A DNA stretch of 64,000 nt from Mercenaria mercenaria (GCF_021730395.1 NC_069367.1:3346501-3410500), one strand, 5' to 3'; shown: positions 23,867 through 35,194, counted from the stretch's first letter. Notes: generated by a model from the sequence alone, not told the origin. A program made the numbers and translations.

Positions 23867-25639
23867 ATGAACAGTATAAAGTACAGAAAGTTTGGTTTGG
23901 CCTCAGGAAGGCACACTGTTGTAAGAAAAAATAAACATGGTTGTAAAAAAAGTCTAGCTGTAAAGGTTTCTAAAGGCCAGAATATATGCGTTAAAATATA
24001 CAGGAAAAAAGCCCTTTCCCGTGCAGTGAAGGTAGTGTTGGCTCAAAACGATTGCTTGAAAGACACTTATAGAATATGCCGGAAAAAAGAGTTAACATTT
24101 ATTATTTCTAAAGTAAAACATACCACAAGTAATGGGTATCGACTAATGGACATGCATTGCCTAAATGAGTATAATACAAACGTGTCAACACATATTGGTG
24201 TTTGTACAAAGGCCCAGACATTGGCAGCTAAAGGGTTACGAGCACTGACACCCTTAACAGAAACGAACAGGTTGGGCCTGGCAACGGTATTGAAATGCAA
24301 ATGTGAAGGCTGCAATCAAGTATTTTCGCTTAGCACAAGTTCAAAGTTACCTATCGATGGTACAAATCACTATGACGTCAATGTCAGAGCTGTATGGGGT
24401 TCAATGGCATGTGGAATTGGCTGTGCAAATCTGAATGAATTAATGGCAACATTAGATGCACCAGGTATGAATAATAAAACTTTTTCAAAAATTGAATGTG
24501 AAGTTGGAAACTGGTGGCATTCAGTTCTTGAAACCGACATGCTGTTGGCTGGTGAGGAAGAGAGAAAATTGGCAATTGAGTGCAACAGCTATCATCATGG
24601 AGTACCTGCCATAACAGTTATTGTAGATGGTGGATGGTCTAAAAGAACACATAAACACTCCTATAATGCCCCAGGAGGTGTTGGCATTATAATTGGACAA
24701 AAGACTGGTAAAATACTTCATATAGGGGTAAGAAATAAATATTGTGCTATTTGTAGACAAGCCCAGACTAAAAATGTGCAACCAAAAGAGCATGAATGCT
24801 TCAAAAACTGGAGTGAATCAAGCCAGTCCATGGAAAAAGATATTATTCTGGAAGGTTTTCTAAATGCAGAAAAAAATCATGGGCTGAGATATATGAAAGT
24901 AATTGCTGACGGTGATTCATCTGTATTTGCAAACATTCAAGAACATGTGCCAATTTGGGGGAAATATGTAGAAAAAGTAGAATGCAGCAATCATGTGTGC
25001 AAGTGTTTGAGGTCCTCCTTAGAAAAACTTGTGACAGACAATGCAAACTATAGAGGAAAACACAAACTTACTAAACTGGTTAGAATAAAACTTGTCAGCT
25101 CTGTTAGATGTGCAATCAGACTAAGGTCAAGCATCTCTGATAAAAAAGAAGCAGCAAGGTTACTTAAACATGACATTATGAACTCAGTTCATCATATTTT
25201 TGGCAACCATGCTAAGTGTTCTGATTTTTGTAAGGCAAATAAAGGTGCACCTGAAAAGGTCACTTCAGATGCTGAGGATGCTGTATATGATGATGAAGTT
25301 GGAAATGTTCTTGACAAACAGGTTTCATTTTGGACTGATGGAACTGCATTGCAGCAGCAGGAAGATGCTAGAAAAGCTTCAGACTTGGAATACACAGATC
25401 TAACAAAACATATGCTAGCAGATGTTTCAGTATTGCTTAGCAGAGTGGCAGATAAAAGTGACCGCCTGCTAGAAAATACTACAACAAATCTCGCTGAATG
25501 CTGGATGCATGTTAGAAGTAAATTTGATGGGGGAAAAGTAACAAACAGAACACAAAGGGGATCTTGGCATGCACGATGCTATGGAGCAGCTGTTCGCCAA
25601 ATTAATGGGCCACAGTGGGCACCCAAATTATGGACCTAA
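23867..25639 (+). CDS. Mutator-like (MULE) transposase domain protein
   Basis: A 590-residue frame of the animal Mutator-like transposase family. The N-terminus is basic and Lys-rich (1-80). A Cys cluster lies at 144-149 (CKCEGC). The DDE-type core has the first acid in IVDGGWSKR (D254), the second in VIADGD (D348/D350) and the likely third in NLAEC (E544). A zinc-binding insert, C293, C296, H309, C311, is followed by CSNHVCKC (373-380) and HAKCSDFC (448-455). The domain continues beyond this stop: codons 25640-25753 in the same frame read VTGSPAGNNFINMYKIREQQ and then a Gln/Lys-rich stretch, as expected for the family after the GPQWAPKLW motif. The TAA at 25637-25639 therefore looks like a secondary stop. 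The next domain, YqaJ, is usually in the same polypeptide in this family; here it is in the +1 frame. Confidence 0.88.
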   Translation: MNSIKYRKFGLASGRHTVVRKNKHGCKKSLAVKVSKGQNICVKIYRKKALSRAVKVVLAQNDCLKDTYRICRKKELTFIISKVKHTTSNGYRLMDMHCLNEYNTNVSTHIGVCTKAQTLAAKGLRALTPLTETNRLGLATVLKCKCEGCNQVFSLSTSSKLPIDGTNHYDVNVRAVWGSMACGIGCANLNELMATLDAPGMNNKTFSKIECEVGNWWHSVLETDMLLAGEEERKLAIECNSYHHGVPAITVIVDGGWSKRTHKHSYNAPGGVGIIIGQKTGKILHIGVRNKYCAICRQAQTKNVQPKEHECFKNWSESSQSMEKDIILEGFLNAEKNHGLRYMKVIADGDSSVFANIQEHVPIWGKYVEKVECSNHVCKCLRSSLEKLVTDNANYRGKHKLTKLVRIKLVSSVRCAIRLRSSISDKKEAARLLKHDIMNSVHHIFGNHAKCSDFCKANKGAPEKVTSDAEDAVYDDEVGNVLDKQVSFWTDGTALQQQEDARKASDLEYTDLTKHMLADVSVLLSRVADKSDRLLENTTTNLAECWMHVRSKFDGGKVTNRTQRGSWHARCYGAAVRQINGPQWAPKLWT

Positions 25640-25763
25640 GTGACAGGGTCTCCTGCTGGAAATAACTTCATTAACATGTATAAAATTAGAGAACAGCAAC
25701 TTAAAACTACGAAAATGTACATGAAAACACAGCAGCAGCAAAAAAAACAGGTATAAAAGAAAA
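25640..25763 (+). pseudogene. Linker between transposase and nuclease, out of frame
   Basis: The transposase frame stays readable after its stop for 38 codons, ending at a second stop at 25754-25756. A run of eight A at 25740-25747 follows CAG triplets. Reading upstream from the YqaJ ATG in its own frame gives RYKRK directly after the A-run. A single-base (+1) offset at or near the A-run, plus the one stop, would separate an originally continuous frame. No GT-AG intron that removes both is convincing. Confidence 0.6.
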
Positions 25764-26615
25764 ATGTCAACTAGTGCCAACAAAGCAAAGAAAGGAAAAA
25801 TGGACTATGGTCCACATGCTACTGATGTTGTGAATGATGTAACAACTCAGGAGTTAGAGACATTGAAAATTAATTACAAACACAAACATATTGATATTAA
25901 TGAAGAAAAAATTAAAATCATTGAAAACTCAACAAAAACACAGTCTCACTCAGGTTTGTGGTTCAGTGAAAGGAAAAAACGAATAACTGCTTCAAATTTT
26001 GGAAAAATTGTGAAAAGAAACAGCAAATTAAAAGTTGAACCTCTTGTTAGAGAATTACTCTACCCGAAATTCACTGGAAATAGGTATACATTGAAAGGTT
26101 TGCAAGAGGAGAGAACCACTATTCAAGAGTATATATTACAAAAGGCAACCGTTGGTCACAGTGTCACAGTACAGCCCATTGGATTGTGCATTTCCAGAGA
26201 AGAAAAATACTTGGCAGCAAGCCCAGATGGTTTAATTAAGGAAAAGGATAAAACAGGAATTCTGGAAATAAAAAACTTACTCCACACCAAATCTGTCAGT
26301 TTGAATACTGTGGCTAAAGAAGACAAAAACTTCTGTTTACATATTACAGATGGTAACCTTTCCTTGAAAAAATCACACCCATACTACTTTCAGTGTCAGG
26401 GTCAAATGGGAGTTACTGGACTCGCCTGGTGTGATTTTGTTGTACGAACAACAAATCCTTACCAGATTCATATTGAGAGAATAGAATTTGATGAAAATTT
26501 ATGGCACAATTATATGGTTCCAAAAATGAATAAATTCTACATCCTAGCTCTGCTGCCAGAACTGGCATGCCAGCGATATGGAAAATATCCTGGAATCAGA
26601 GAGCCAGGAAATTGG
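25764..26615 (+). CDS. YqaJ-type PD-(D/E)XK nuclease exon
   Basis: Residues 1-284 from the first ATG. YqaJ/lambda-exonuclease-like features in order: WFSERKKRITASNFGKI (66-82), an EE/QE helix (115-122), PIGLCIS (138-144), the catalytic SPDG (D155), LEIK (E168 and K170) and YYFQCQGQMGVTG (207-219). The family degrades or trims DNA ends through a two-metal site. The exon ends after PGNW with donor TGG|GTATGT (phase 0). Without splicing the frame reads into the intron for 15 more residues and stops at 26663. Splicing to 27463 gives FLNDPCLWRTDP. The ATG used is simply the first in frame; if the gene is fused with the transposase, the true start is further upstream. The 'viral recombinase' label of the domain is historical; this is a transposon- or host-type gene. 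Confidence 0.85.
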
Positions 26616-27094
26616 GTATGTCAATGTAGGTTTAACCTTTTAATAAATTGTTCCGCAAATTAGGTCTTACTTTGTACTAAATGTTATGAGTACTTTTAAA
26701 TATTATTTTTTTTATTTTACACTTATCAATATATACCATCAGCTTAATAAGCTTTCAGTAAATATTTTCTTTCCATGCAAATTTAAATGTCAGGTAAAAT
26801 GATATTTCTTCCAAATGTTATTATATATTGACCTACCAGGTGTTTACTTTTTCTTTAGCAACACCTTCAGCACTGGTGCATACTTTGAAATTTTTCCATG
26901 CTACACATATATTTCTTTATATCAGACGTGTGCGCATTTATGTGCCATTTGCACATAATTAATTTGGATAAAATCATGTTATTTACAATTCTAACATGAC
27001 TCAGTTTGATGTCCAGTTAAACAAAGAAGGAATTCAAGCTCTGTATATTCTGCGATAAATAACGGTTGAAGCGCGGACCGGTAAGACAGCATTA

Positions 27095-27114
27095 TGACGT
27101 CAATTATGACGTCA
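27095..27114. promoter_or_regulatory. Two perfect CRE palindromes
   Basis: TGACGTCA occurs at 27095-27102 and 27107-27114, with a third near-copy, TGACGTTC, at about 27124. Perfect octamers 12 bp apart are unlikely by chance in AT-rich DNA, but they may belong to an old transposable element rather than to a promoter. Confidence 0.4.
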
Positions 27115-27206
27115 AATTGCCGCATGACGTTCGATACATTACTCCTCGGGTAAAAGAAGTCCAGCATAATTTTTATTCAAATATATCAATGAGCATGTCA
27201 GAATGA

Positions 27207-27376
27207 AAACAATCAATGCCTTCTTGTGATTTATCATCTAATTTACCACGGTTCATCGTTCAGATGCTTCAGTATTTAACCACTCGGGCTAACCCCCTCG
27301 TGGTTCAATTTCTATGCATCTGAACTCTGAACCGTGATAAATCAGACGATAAACCACTCGAAGGCCTTGATTATTT
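27207..27376. mobile_element. Fold-back (hairpin) element in intron
   Basis: The left arm 27207-27269 (AATCAATGCCTTC to TTCAGATGC) is the approximate inverse of 27314-27376 (GCATCTGAAC to GGCCTTGATT). The 44-bp centre also partly pairs (ACCACTCGGG against CCCTCGTGGT). The whole unit could form one hairpin of about 170 bp. Non-coding, likely a MITE. Confidence 0.65.
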
Positions 27377-27462
27377 GTTAAATAATTGAGCTGAATGCAA
27401 TAACTCTATGTCAATTTTCATAAAGTTCATAATTATGATATTCTGCTCTCAACTTATTTCAG

Positions 27463-30400
27463 TTTCTGAATGACCCCTGTTTGTGGAGGACAGATCCTGT
27501 TAAATCTACAGCTACATTACATAAAAGGTATTGATATTAAATTTCAGGTAATACAATATGGTTTGTTTCATTGTAAATTAACTCAGTAACTTAAGGGTTT
27601 TAACTTCCAACGGATCTGTTTATTTTTCTTCTTAGATGACAAATAATTCTATGTTAGGGTTATAGATCATTCATAGCATTAATTCATGATCAAATGACTG
27701 TTTATACTAGTAGTATTCTGTAAAAACATGAATTATCATAGTATTTATACAGCATTACACCTTTATGACATAATTCACCTTTTAAGTAAATACCTGTCTT
27801 AGTATGTACAAGTCTTTAATGTATGGAAGTAAGGTAACTGAATTAGCCGAGGTGAGAAGTTCTTCCCAGGTGTCTGCATGTGCAGCAATTAATGCCAAAA
27901 GGCACAAATATTGTCTCAATGCAACCTTGAATTTACAGTATGATCTGTGAATTTGTCATGTTGACTGTAAACATAACAAATAATGTACATTTATGAACTT
28001 TCCATAATTGAGTTAATATGTTATATGTAATAATTTGTATTCATTAAAAATTTTAATTTCAGAAAAAAACCAACTACGCTTGTTTCTTCAAACCCTCGCC
28101 AGAATGATTCTCTTTTAGAAGTAAATAAAACAGGTTCTGTTCCAGGAGAACATGACACAACACAACATAGGTATTTATTTTTAAAGTCAATAATTACTTT
28201 ACACCTCCACACGATGGTTATAGTTTTGGGTGCAGGTACATACAGCTATTACTAAAAGGCATAGATTTGAAACTTAATTTTTCTTTTCTACATAAATGAC
28301 CAGTGTCACAAAGTCAAGTCTCATAACTCTGACATGTATTAATTTGGCAAATGTTGCCCCACTTCTGGACTTTTGGAGTTAGAAAATCCTGGTTAAAGTT
28401 TTACATTCAATTTACTATCTCAAACGTAATGCAGATATTGAATTGAAACTTCACATGTGTGTTCGAGATAATAAATGTAGGTGATAGCATCAAGAGCCAT
28501 AACTCTCACATGCACTTTTAACAAATGATGCCACCTTCTGGACGTAGCAAGTTCTGTTTAAAGTTTTTATTAAAGTACATATACCCGGTAGCTATAACTT
28601 AAAGGCATAGAGGTTTGTAAGTTATTTTTTCTTTTCTAGGTCAATTAGTAACCTCACTGGGTCAAGTCCTATAACTGTGACATATATTTCTGGAAAATTA
28701 TGCCTCCTTTTGGGACTTAGAAAATCATTATTAAAGTTTTACATGAAAGTTTCTGTCTCCAAATAAAATGCCGTTATTGAATTGAAATTTTACTGTATCT
28801 TTAGGATTATAAAAGTAGGTAATAGCATCAAGTGCAGTAACATGCATTTTGGACAAATTATGTCCCATGCGAAGTTAAAACTTGTGATTTAAGTTTTGTT
28901 TGCAATTTAATCCCTCAGAAACTAATCAACATGCTGAAATTAAAATGTATACATGCTATATATAAACTGTAACATTAAGAGTTATAGTCCTGCTTCTGGG
29001 ACGACAGTTTGAATTATGAAGCATTTGATGTCTTACAGACAGCTGTTCTTAACTAAACATTCAGGTATATGTATTGACACACATTGTTCAACTTTTCTTT
29101 TGTTTCTAAGTAGGTAGCTGTTAATTTATATAACTGTTATGTATGCATATCATTTTTTCCCCTTAGAATGAAATCACAAACTCTGACAGATATCAATACA
29201 AGGTCACATCAGACTGTAAGTTTACCTGGAAACAATAACTCATCAGAAAGAACAGAAAAGAAAACACCAAGTCGGGATAGGTATGTAATATCCTTTTTAA
29301 CTTTTATAACTTACACTTAAGAGAACATCCTACAGTAATGAAGTGGCCACCTAAGTATGCGGTATTGCCTGAAAATGTGTTATGTATTACAAATTAAACA
29401 TAAACAGTACGGTAGCCTCCATTTCATGACTCCTTCCATTCAATGGTATATCATCCTGGGCTAAATTTGGTAATCGAGGAATAAAATTTTTAAATTTATT
29501 TATTATATTTTGTAACAAACTATTATGTAATTGTTTCCCAGTGACGAGTGAAATGTGTGGCAGTTCATTTCGGCTATTTACTGACGAGCAGTAGGATCTC
29601 ATGCAAATACTTTAAAGTATTTAAGTCATTCTGTGTATTTTTGGCTTTGGCTTCCTCCAGTGTCAATGTAACACTTATTGGTCAAAGGTCATGCCTTAGA
29701 ATATATTGTTTGTAAGTGCGGTGCCCTTGTTTGTTTTATCCTCTGAAATAATTTGTTAAAACTTTAAAAAACAGCTTTGACAATTTACTGTAAAAACATA
29801 AGTGTATAATAGATGTAAGCAATAATACTTTAACTGAAAATATGCATATATGGCCTATGGGTATTTAATATTTTTTATATACATTGATTTGCATCACAAT
29901 CAATAAAGTTGTTTAAAAAATAGCAATAATGCACTTTACGCATTTCTTTCTGTTACCAAACATACAGAATATCAATCATAATTCTGTAATGCTCTGCAAA
30001 CAGTCAGCAGAAATGTTCCATTCCCCCACCCCTAAATCAGCCGCCCAACCCATCAAAACACATACAAATTAAGTGCAAAAAATGTGCTGTCAATACAATA
30101 ATCAGTATAATCAGTATGTTTAAACTAAATTTAGCATATTTCTATTTATCAATATCTTTTTCTACACATTGATTTATAAACGTTTATTTTTAGAAAAAAG
30201 ACAAGGACTATAACAGACATTAATAACAATGAAACAGGAAAAGTAAAACAGAGAAAAAATACAGAGAAACAAAGGTCAACACAGCGCAGGTATTTTAGGA
30301 TTTGGTGTTGTTTTCAGCTCTCCTTGGGTAGAAGTGAGAAGGTGAGCTTTTGTGACCGCTTGATGTCCATCGTCGTGAACAATTTTTTAAAAACTTTCTA

Positions 30401-33400
30401 CTTCAGAACTATTGGGCACATTTACACCAAACTTCACTTGAACGATAGCTGGGTGACCCCCTTTTCAAAATTGCCAAAATAATTCATTTCCATGCAGAAA
30501 TCTGGTTGCCATGGCAACCGAAAGAAAAACTTTGAAAATCTTCTTGTCATAAACTGTTACCTGGATTTCAAAAATATTTGGTAGAAATGATGTCTAGATG
30601 ACCTTTTACCAAAATTTACTAAGTCATTCTGTTCCGGTGAAACATATGGCGGTCAGGGGACGGGGCTTATTTCCTCTATATGGCTATATTGTAAATTTCA
30701 AAAATCTCCTCCTTAAAACCAATGGCCAGATTTACAGTAAACTTCACAGAAATGATCTTTGGATGACCACCCCACCCCCCACCCCTTTCAAATTTTCCCA
30801 CACTGATTTTGTCGAGCCCGCTTGCGGAAACGAAGACATAGTTGTCCAAATGGCTGTTCAGTGTATGTGCGTCTGTGCGTCCGTCCGTCAGGATTTTTTT
30901 GGCCGGACCATAACTTTGACATGCATGGATCAATCTTGTTTATATTTGGCATGAATCTAAACCTCAGTGACACGGAGAGTCATGCGCAAACCCCAGGTTT
31001 CTACCTTAAAGGTCAATGTCACACTTACAGGTCAAAGGTAAAATTCAATAATGACTTTGTTCGGAATATTTCTTCTTCGTGCATGGAGGGATTTTCATGT
31101 AACTTTGCACAATTGTGCACCATCATGAGACGGAGTGTCCTGCGCAATAATAGGTTCCGTAGGTCAAGGTCACATTTAGAGGTCAAAGCATACAAGAATG
31201 ATAACTTTGTCTGGAGCATTTCTTCTTCTTGCATGGAGGGATTTTGATGCAACTTGGCACAAATGTTCACTACCATGAGACGGAGAGTCATGCGCAAGAA
31301 CCAGGTCCTTAGGTATAAAGTCACATTCTGGGGGTCCCAAGTTTTAAGTAGAATTTAATAGGAAAAAAATTAAAAATCTTGTCTGAAACTACAAGGCCTA
31401 GGCTTTTGATATTTGGTATGTTGCATTGCCTAGGAATCCTCTAGCAAGATTATTCAAATTATGTCCCTAAGGTGAAAACAGGCCCTTCCAGGGGGTCCCA
31501 AGTTTTACATAGACTTATATAGGAAGAAAATTTATAAATCTTCTTGTCTGAAAGTACAACACCTAGGCCTTTGGTATTTGGTATGTAGCATTGCCTTGTG
31601 GTCCTCTTTGAAGATTTTTCAAATTGTGCCCCAGGGGTGAAAAATTATACATATACTTCTGTAGGGAACAATTTCAAAAACCTTGTCTGAAATTGCAAGG
31701 CCTATGCTTTTGATATTTTGTGTGTTGCATTGCCTTGTGGTCCTCTACCAAAATTGTTCAAATTATTGCCCTGGAGGGGTGGGGGTGGGGAAAGAGGCCC
31801 TGTCCTGGGGGTCCCAATTTTAACTTATATAAGGAAATAAAATAAAAATATTTTTACGTGAAAGTTCAAGGCCTAGGCCCATGATATTTGGTATGTATCA
31901 TTGCCTAGTGGACCCGTAACAGGATTGTTTAAATTATGCCCATAGGGGTATAAGAGGCCCCACCCTGGTGGTCACTTGTTATATGAGTTATATAGAAAAA
32001 AAATAATTAAAAAATTATCAGATTTTATTTCCTATACTGTTTAATTATATTTACCTCATGTATTCAAGTGATTACATGTCACCTTACTGTGACCTTGACC
32101 TACTTACCTATTTTCTTCTTTTTTGAGATACAGCCTTGAAATTTGGATGACATGTACAGTTTTGCAAAATGATCTTAAAAATGACTTTCAGTTACCATGA
32201 ATGTGACCTACTGACCCACTTTCTAATATTTTAGCATCATTTTGCCATTTTAAATATGTGGCTCATATTACTCAGGTGATCGACTTAGGGTCATCATGAC
32301 CGTCTTCTTTAAAAATTTCAGTTTTTATCTTGAAGAATCTTTAACATGGTATTCTCATATATTTTCTTTCTTTTTGAAGCATTTGCAAAGAAATTTGTTT
32401 AACCAAGCAATCAGTCTCAGGTGAGCGATATAAGGCCATCACGGCCCTATTGTTCAACATACAGCCTTGAAATTTGTGTGACATGTACAGTTACCTAAAG
32501 TTTATATTTTATTTGCATTAGACCGTTAAATGACCAACATATAATTTATTGAATTTTAGACTTCCAACCGTTAATAAAGAACTGCAAGGAGTTTCAGCAG
32601 AAGGAGGGAATTCCAAAACAATACGACAAAACATTCAACAGAACTTGAAACAGAGTTTACATAAAGAAAATGTAAGATATTTGAATTTTCTTTTTAAATA
32701 TACTTTTTAGCTCACTTGTTGAAAACATAATTATCGAGTACTATACTAATCACCCAATGTGGGCGTTGCTGAAAGTTTCTATGAAATTATAATATATTGT
32801 ATACCTGTTTTGGCATATGGTTTTAAACTTGTTTACCATCATAGTATACATACCCTGAAATCCCAAAAATAACCAGTTCTCGAAAATAAACCACCATTTC
32901 ACAACACTTGTTCATCATCACAAGCTGACCCCATACAGCAAGAAACATTACTCCGTCCTGCTTTTTGTAAGAATTATGGCCTTTTTTGGACTTAGAAAAT
33001 ATCAGATTTATTGGTTAAGTTTTATGTTTAGGTAAACTTCTCTTCTAAACTATCAAAGCTATTGCTTTGAACTTGCATCAAGAAACATTACTCCGTCCTG
33101 CTTTTTGTAAGAATTATGGCCTTTTTTGGACTTAGAAAATCATGGGTAGGACAATATTTATATTATACAGAGACAAAAACATCAGATGAGCATCTGTTCC
33201 TGTTTTTGTTTGTATTAGAAATAGTATCAATGACATTGTTAGGACACCATGTAAAATAGCCAAAATTACCAACCTGCACATAGCAGATTTACTTCTACAT
33301 GTAATTTAACAGACATGATAACAGAATGCGGTGTTTATCACGTATTGCCTAAGTAACATTCATTGGGCGTGTTTTTGTTTGTTAGGTCCAACCTAACTTT

Positions 33401-33670
33401 TTAATGGTTAATTATCTGTTAGCATTACATTATTTTCATTAAGAAATTGTTAATATAAAAATTCTGCTATCTTTCTTCCTTACAGGTAGTCACATATAAG
33501 AAAGATCTTGATATAAGAAATACTAACATATGCATCCTTCATATATATAAATGTAGTAAATTTAATATGTTATAATTAAAATTGTAGGTGTTAAAACAAC
33601 ATTGTGAGAGACCAATGGATTCAGCAAATCATAAAGATTTTTATGCAAGTTCCGTCATTCCAAAAACTAG
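27463..33670 (+). CDS. Middle exons of the YqaJ gene (six exons)
   Basis: Exons inferred from consecutive AG/GT sites with matching phase and open frame: 27463-27527 (65 nt), 28063-28170 (108), 29167-29280 (114), 30194-30289 (96), 32560-32671 (112) and 33588-33670 (83). Five of the seven internal donors are AG|GTAT-type and most junctions split an Arg codon as AG|A. The encoded peptide is hydrophilic and basic: it begins FLNDPCLWRTDP, then has Ser/Thr/Asn/Lys-rich segments including TLTDINTR (29167 exon) and TITDINNN (30194 exon). No domain is recognised; it looks like a disordered linker between nuclease and tail domain. Frame continuity over six junctions without any in-frame stop is strong evidence that these are real. 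Introns are filled with interspersed repeats. Confidence 0.72.
28240..28990 (-). repeat. Tandem-repeat core related to the 15.2-16.0 kb element, inverted
   Basis: Units with GGACTTAGAAAATCCTGG-like, AAAGTTTTACAT and TGAATTGAAACTTCACATG pieces are the reverse complement of those at 15250-15980. About four units of 170-200 bp lie within the 28171-29166 intron. Clean ends were not found. Confidence 0.65.
30300..32460 (+). repeat. Large composite repeat block in intron
   Basis: Several repeat types follow each other: a degenerate module at 30300-30780; a GTCCGTCCGTC head at about 30815-30915; two to three units with TTCTTCTTCGTGCATGGAGG and CATGAGACGGAG at 31050-31320; about 4.5 units of ~160 bp with GGGGGTCCCAAGTTTTA and GGCCTAGGC at 31330-31990; and two tail motifs, AGGGTCATCATGACCGTC (about 32290) and CAGGTGAGCGATATAAGGCC (about 32418). 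The core is kin to 40000-40980. Short open frames here are repeat-derived. Confidence 0.7.
32936..33141 (+). repeat. 62-bp exact duplication
   Basis: The stretch from CAAGAAACATTACTCCGTCC to GGACTTAGAAAAT occurs at about 32938-33000 and again at about 33078-33140 with no difference that I can see, while the 75 bp between them is unrelated. It lies within the 32672-33587 intron. Confidence 0.8.
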
Positions 33671-34780
33671 GTATGTATTGAATAAGTATTTTAATTTTTA
33701 AACACCTGTCTCTGAAAGAGTGGGGCATATTATGTGAACCCCTATGTGTGTGTGTGTGGGTGGGGGGTGGTCAAAATCATGTGTGCTCTCTAAGTACAAC
33801 AGTTTTCATCTCATCATCACCAAACGTGTTGAAAATATGGCCATAATACATCAGCCAAGTTTGATAACTAGCCAAAACCCAGCAGGCACTCTTTCTTTAT
33901 GGCCCTTTATCACTGTAAAAAACTGCTAATTTAGCATTGTCCGCCCTCTAAGTCTACTACTTTTCATCTGATCATCCCCAACCTTGCTTACAATATTTAA
34001 TTGCATAACTTCTTGCCCAAGTCTGATAACCAGTCAAATCTCTATATGTACTCTTACATTATGGCCCTTGAGTTAGACCAAGATCGATGTCTGGCGTATT
34101 TTGTGACAGTCTGCCACTATTGTTAATTATATCATAGCATCGTGATTACTCATCATATTATTTATCCGTTCTAATGTTCATATTAAGGTTTGCATTAATT
34201 TTCAATAACACATTTTGAGTGCGATAAAATTTTATATTGGCATTAAAGCAGACAGGCATGTGGTATTTACTAAATTGTATGGTGTCTAACTTAGATTGTT
34301 TATCTTACTTTCACGGCATATATTTTGTCAGTGGCCATTATTGTTTTACCTATATGTATTTGAAAGATACAACTTTTAATGTTGTATACTGCTGGCTTGA
34401 CTTTGACAAAACTTCACAGTTGTTATCAGGAGTTACTGACATGTTCCGCTTATCTGCACAAAATGAACGCCAGATATAATGGTATATTTAGGGGGTACCA
34501 TGTTTTTGTGATAAAAACTCCTTGTACTTACTTATTTTTTTCAATTTCTAATTTTATTACTACTAATAAGTTATATTATATGTTTTATTAATGCCCGAAG
34601 AAATTTCTTATGATGAGTGCAAGCTGTGACAATCAGACACAGTTGTTGATATAATTTTAAAATTTATGAAAACATGTAAAATCTATGTGATTATAAAGTG
34701 TAACGTATTATTGTGAACCCAATGAATTGTTGCTTATAACTTTAAATGATTCATTTGTTTTGTTATTTTTGTACAATCAG
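33671..34780 (+). other. Last intron with two diverged repeat units
   Basis: A short GT run, GTGTGTGTGTGTGGG, at about 33744 is followed by two units of about 165 bp sharing CTCTAAGT, TTTTCATCT, GATCATC and ATGGCCCTT. The rest is AT-rich without features. Confidence 0.5.
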
Positions 34781-35009
34781 AAGAAGAGTGAGAAGAAAGT
34801 TTTTGGGAAGAACTGTGAAACACAAGTGGAAAGACGTAAAAGGGAAAGACAAGTGGTACGAGGGATATGTGCAGGCCTTGTTATCTGGAGAAGACGGTGA
34901 ACTGTCAGCCAAATATATTGTTAGATATAGCAATTTTAATGACGTATATGAAGTTGAAGGTCTTGTTGAAGATTATGACATGGGGATGCTGAAATTTGTG
35001 GATATATAG
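34781..35009 (+). CDS. Terminal exon: small Tudor/chromo-like barrel domain
   Basis: Acceptor TGTACAATCAG then AG|A, completing an Arg codon from the previous exon. The 76-residue tail reads RRRVRRKFLGRTVKHKW, KDKWYEGYVQALLSG, KYIVRYSNFNDVYEV and EDYDMGMLKFVDI, then TAG. The order of a basic strand, W-Y-E-G, a V-x-Y-x-V strand and an acidic Tyr-containing end is that of Tudor/SH3-like barrels that read chromatin marks; the assignment is tentative. The next 200 bp hold a polyadenylation signal (35195), consistent with this being the last exon of the YqaJ gene. Confidence 0.75.
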
Positions 35010-35194
35010 GTTTTATTGAACTTTACTGATTTTCAGGTCATTTTGACCATTTTGTAATCAATATTCTGTGAAAAAATACTACATGTTTACTCTGTCAGAA
35101 TGACTCCATGGTTGAGTTGAGTAATTTATTGTGGTGCATCGAGACTTCATTTACGGTTTCTTTTGATTCAGAGTTACAAAATGTGTACCAGAAC

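Larger units (their letters stand above)
26616..27462 (+). other. Intron 2 with CRE pair and fold-back element
   Basis: Donor GTATGT at 26616 and acceptor TTATTTCAG ending at 27462. It contains the CRE-like pair at 27095-27114 and the hairpin element at 27207-27376. Confidence 0.7.

Noticed and set aside
25600-25763. Intron joining the transposase and YqaJ frames
   Set aside because: No donor and acceptor pair with reasonable consensus would remove the TAA and fix the frame; a local stop plus +1 offset explains it more simply.
30598-31324. Overlapping open frames of 80-140 codons
   Set aside because: They lie in a repeat block with GTCCGTC head and tandem units, on both strands, with no domain.
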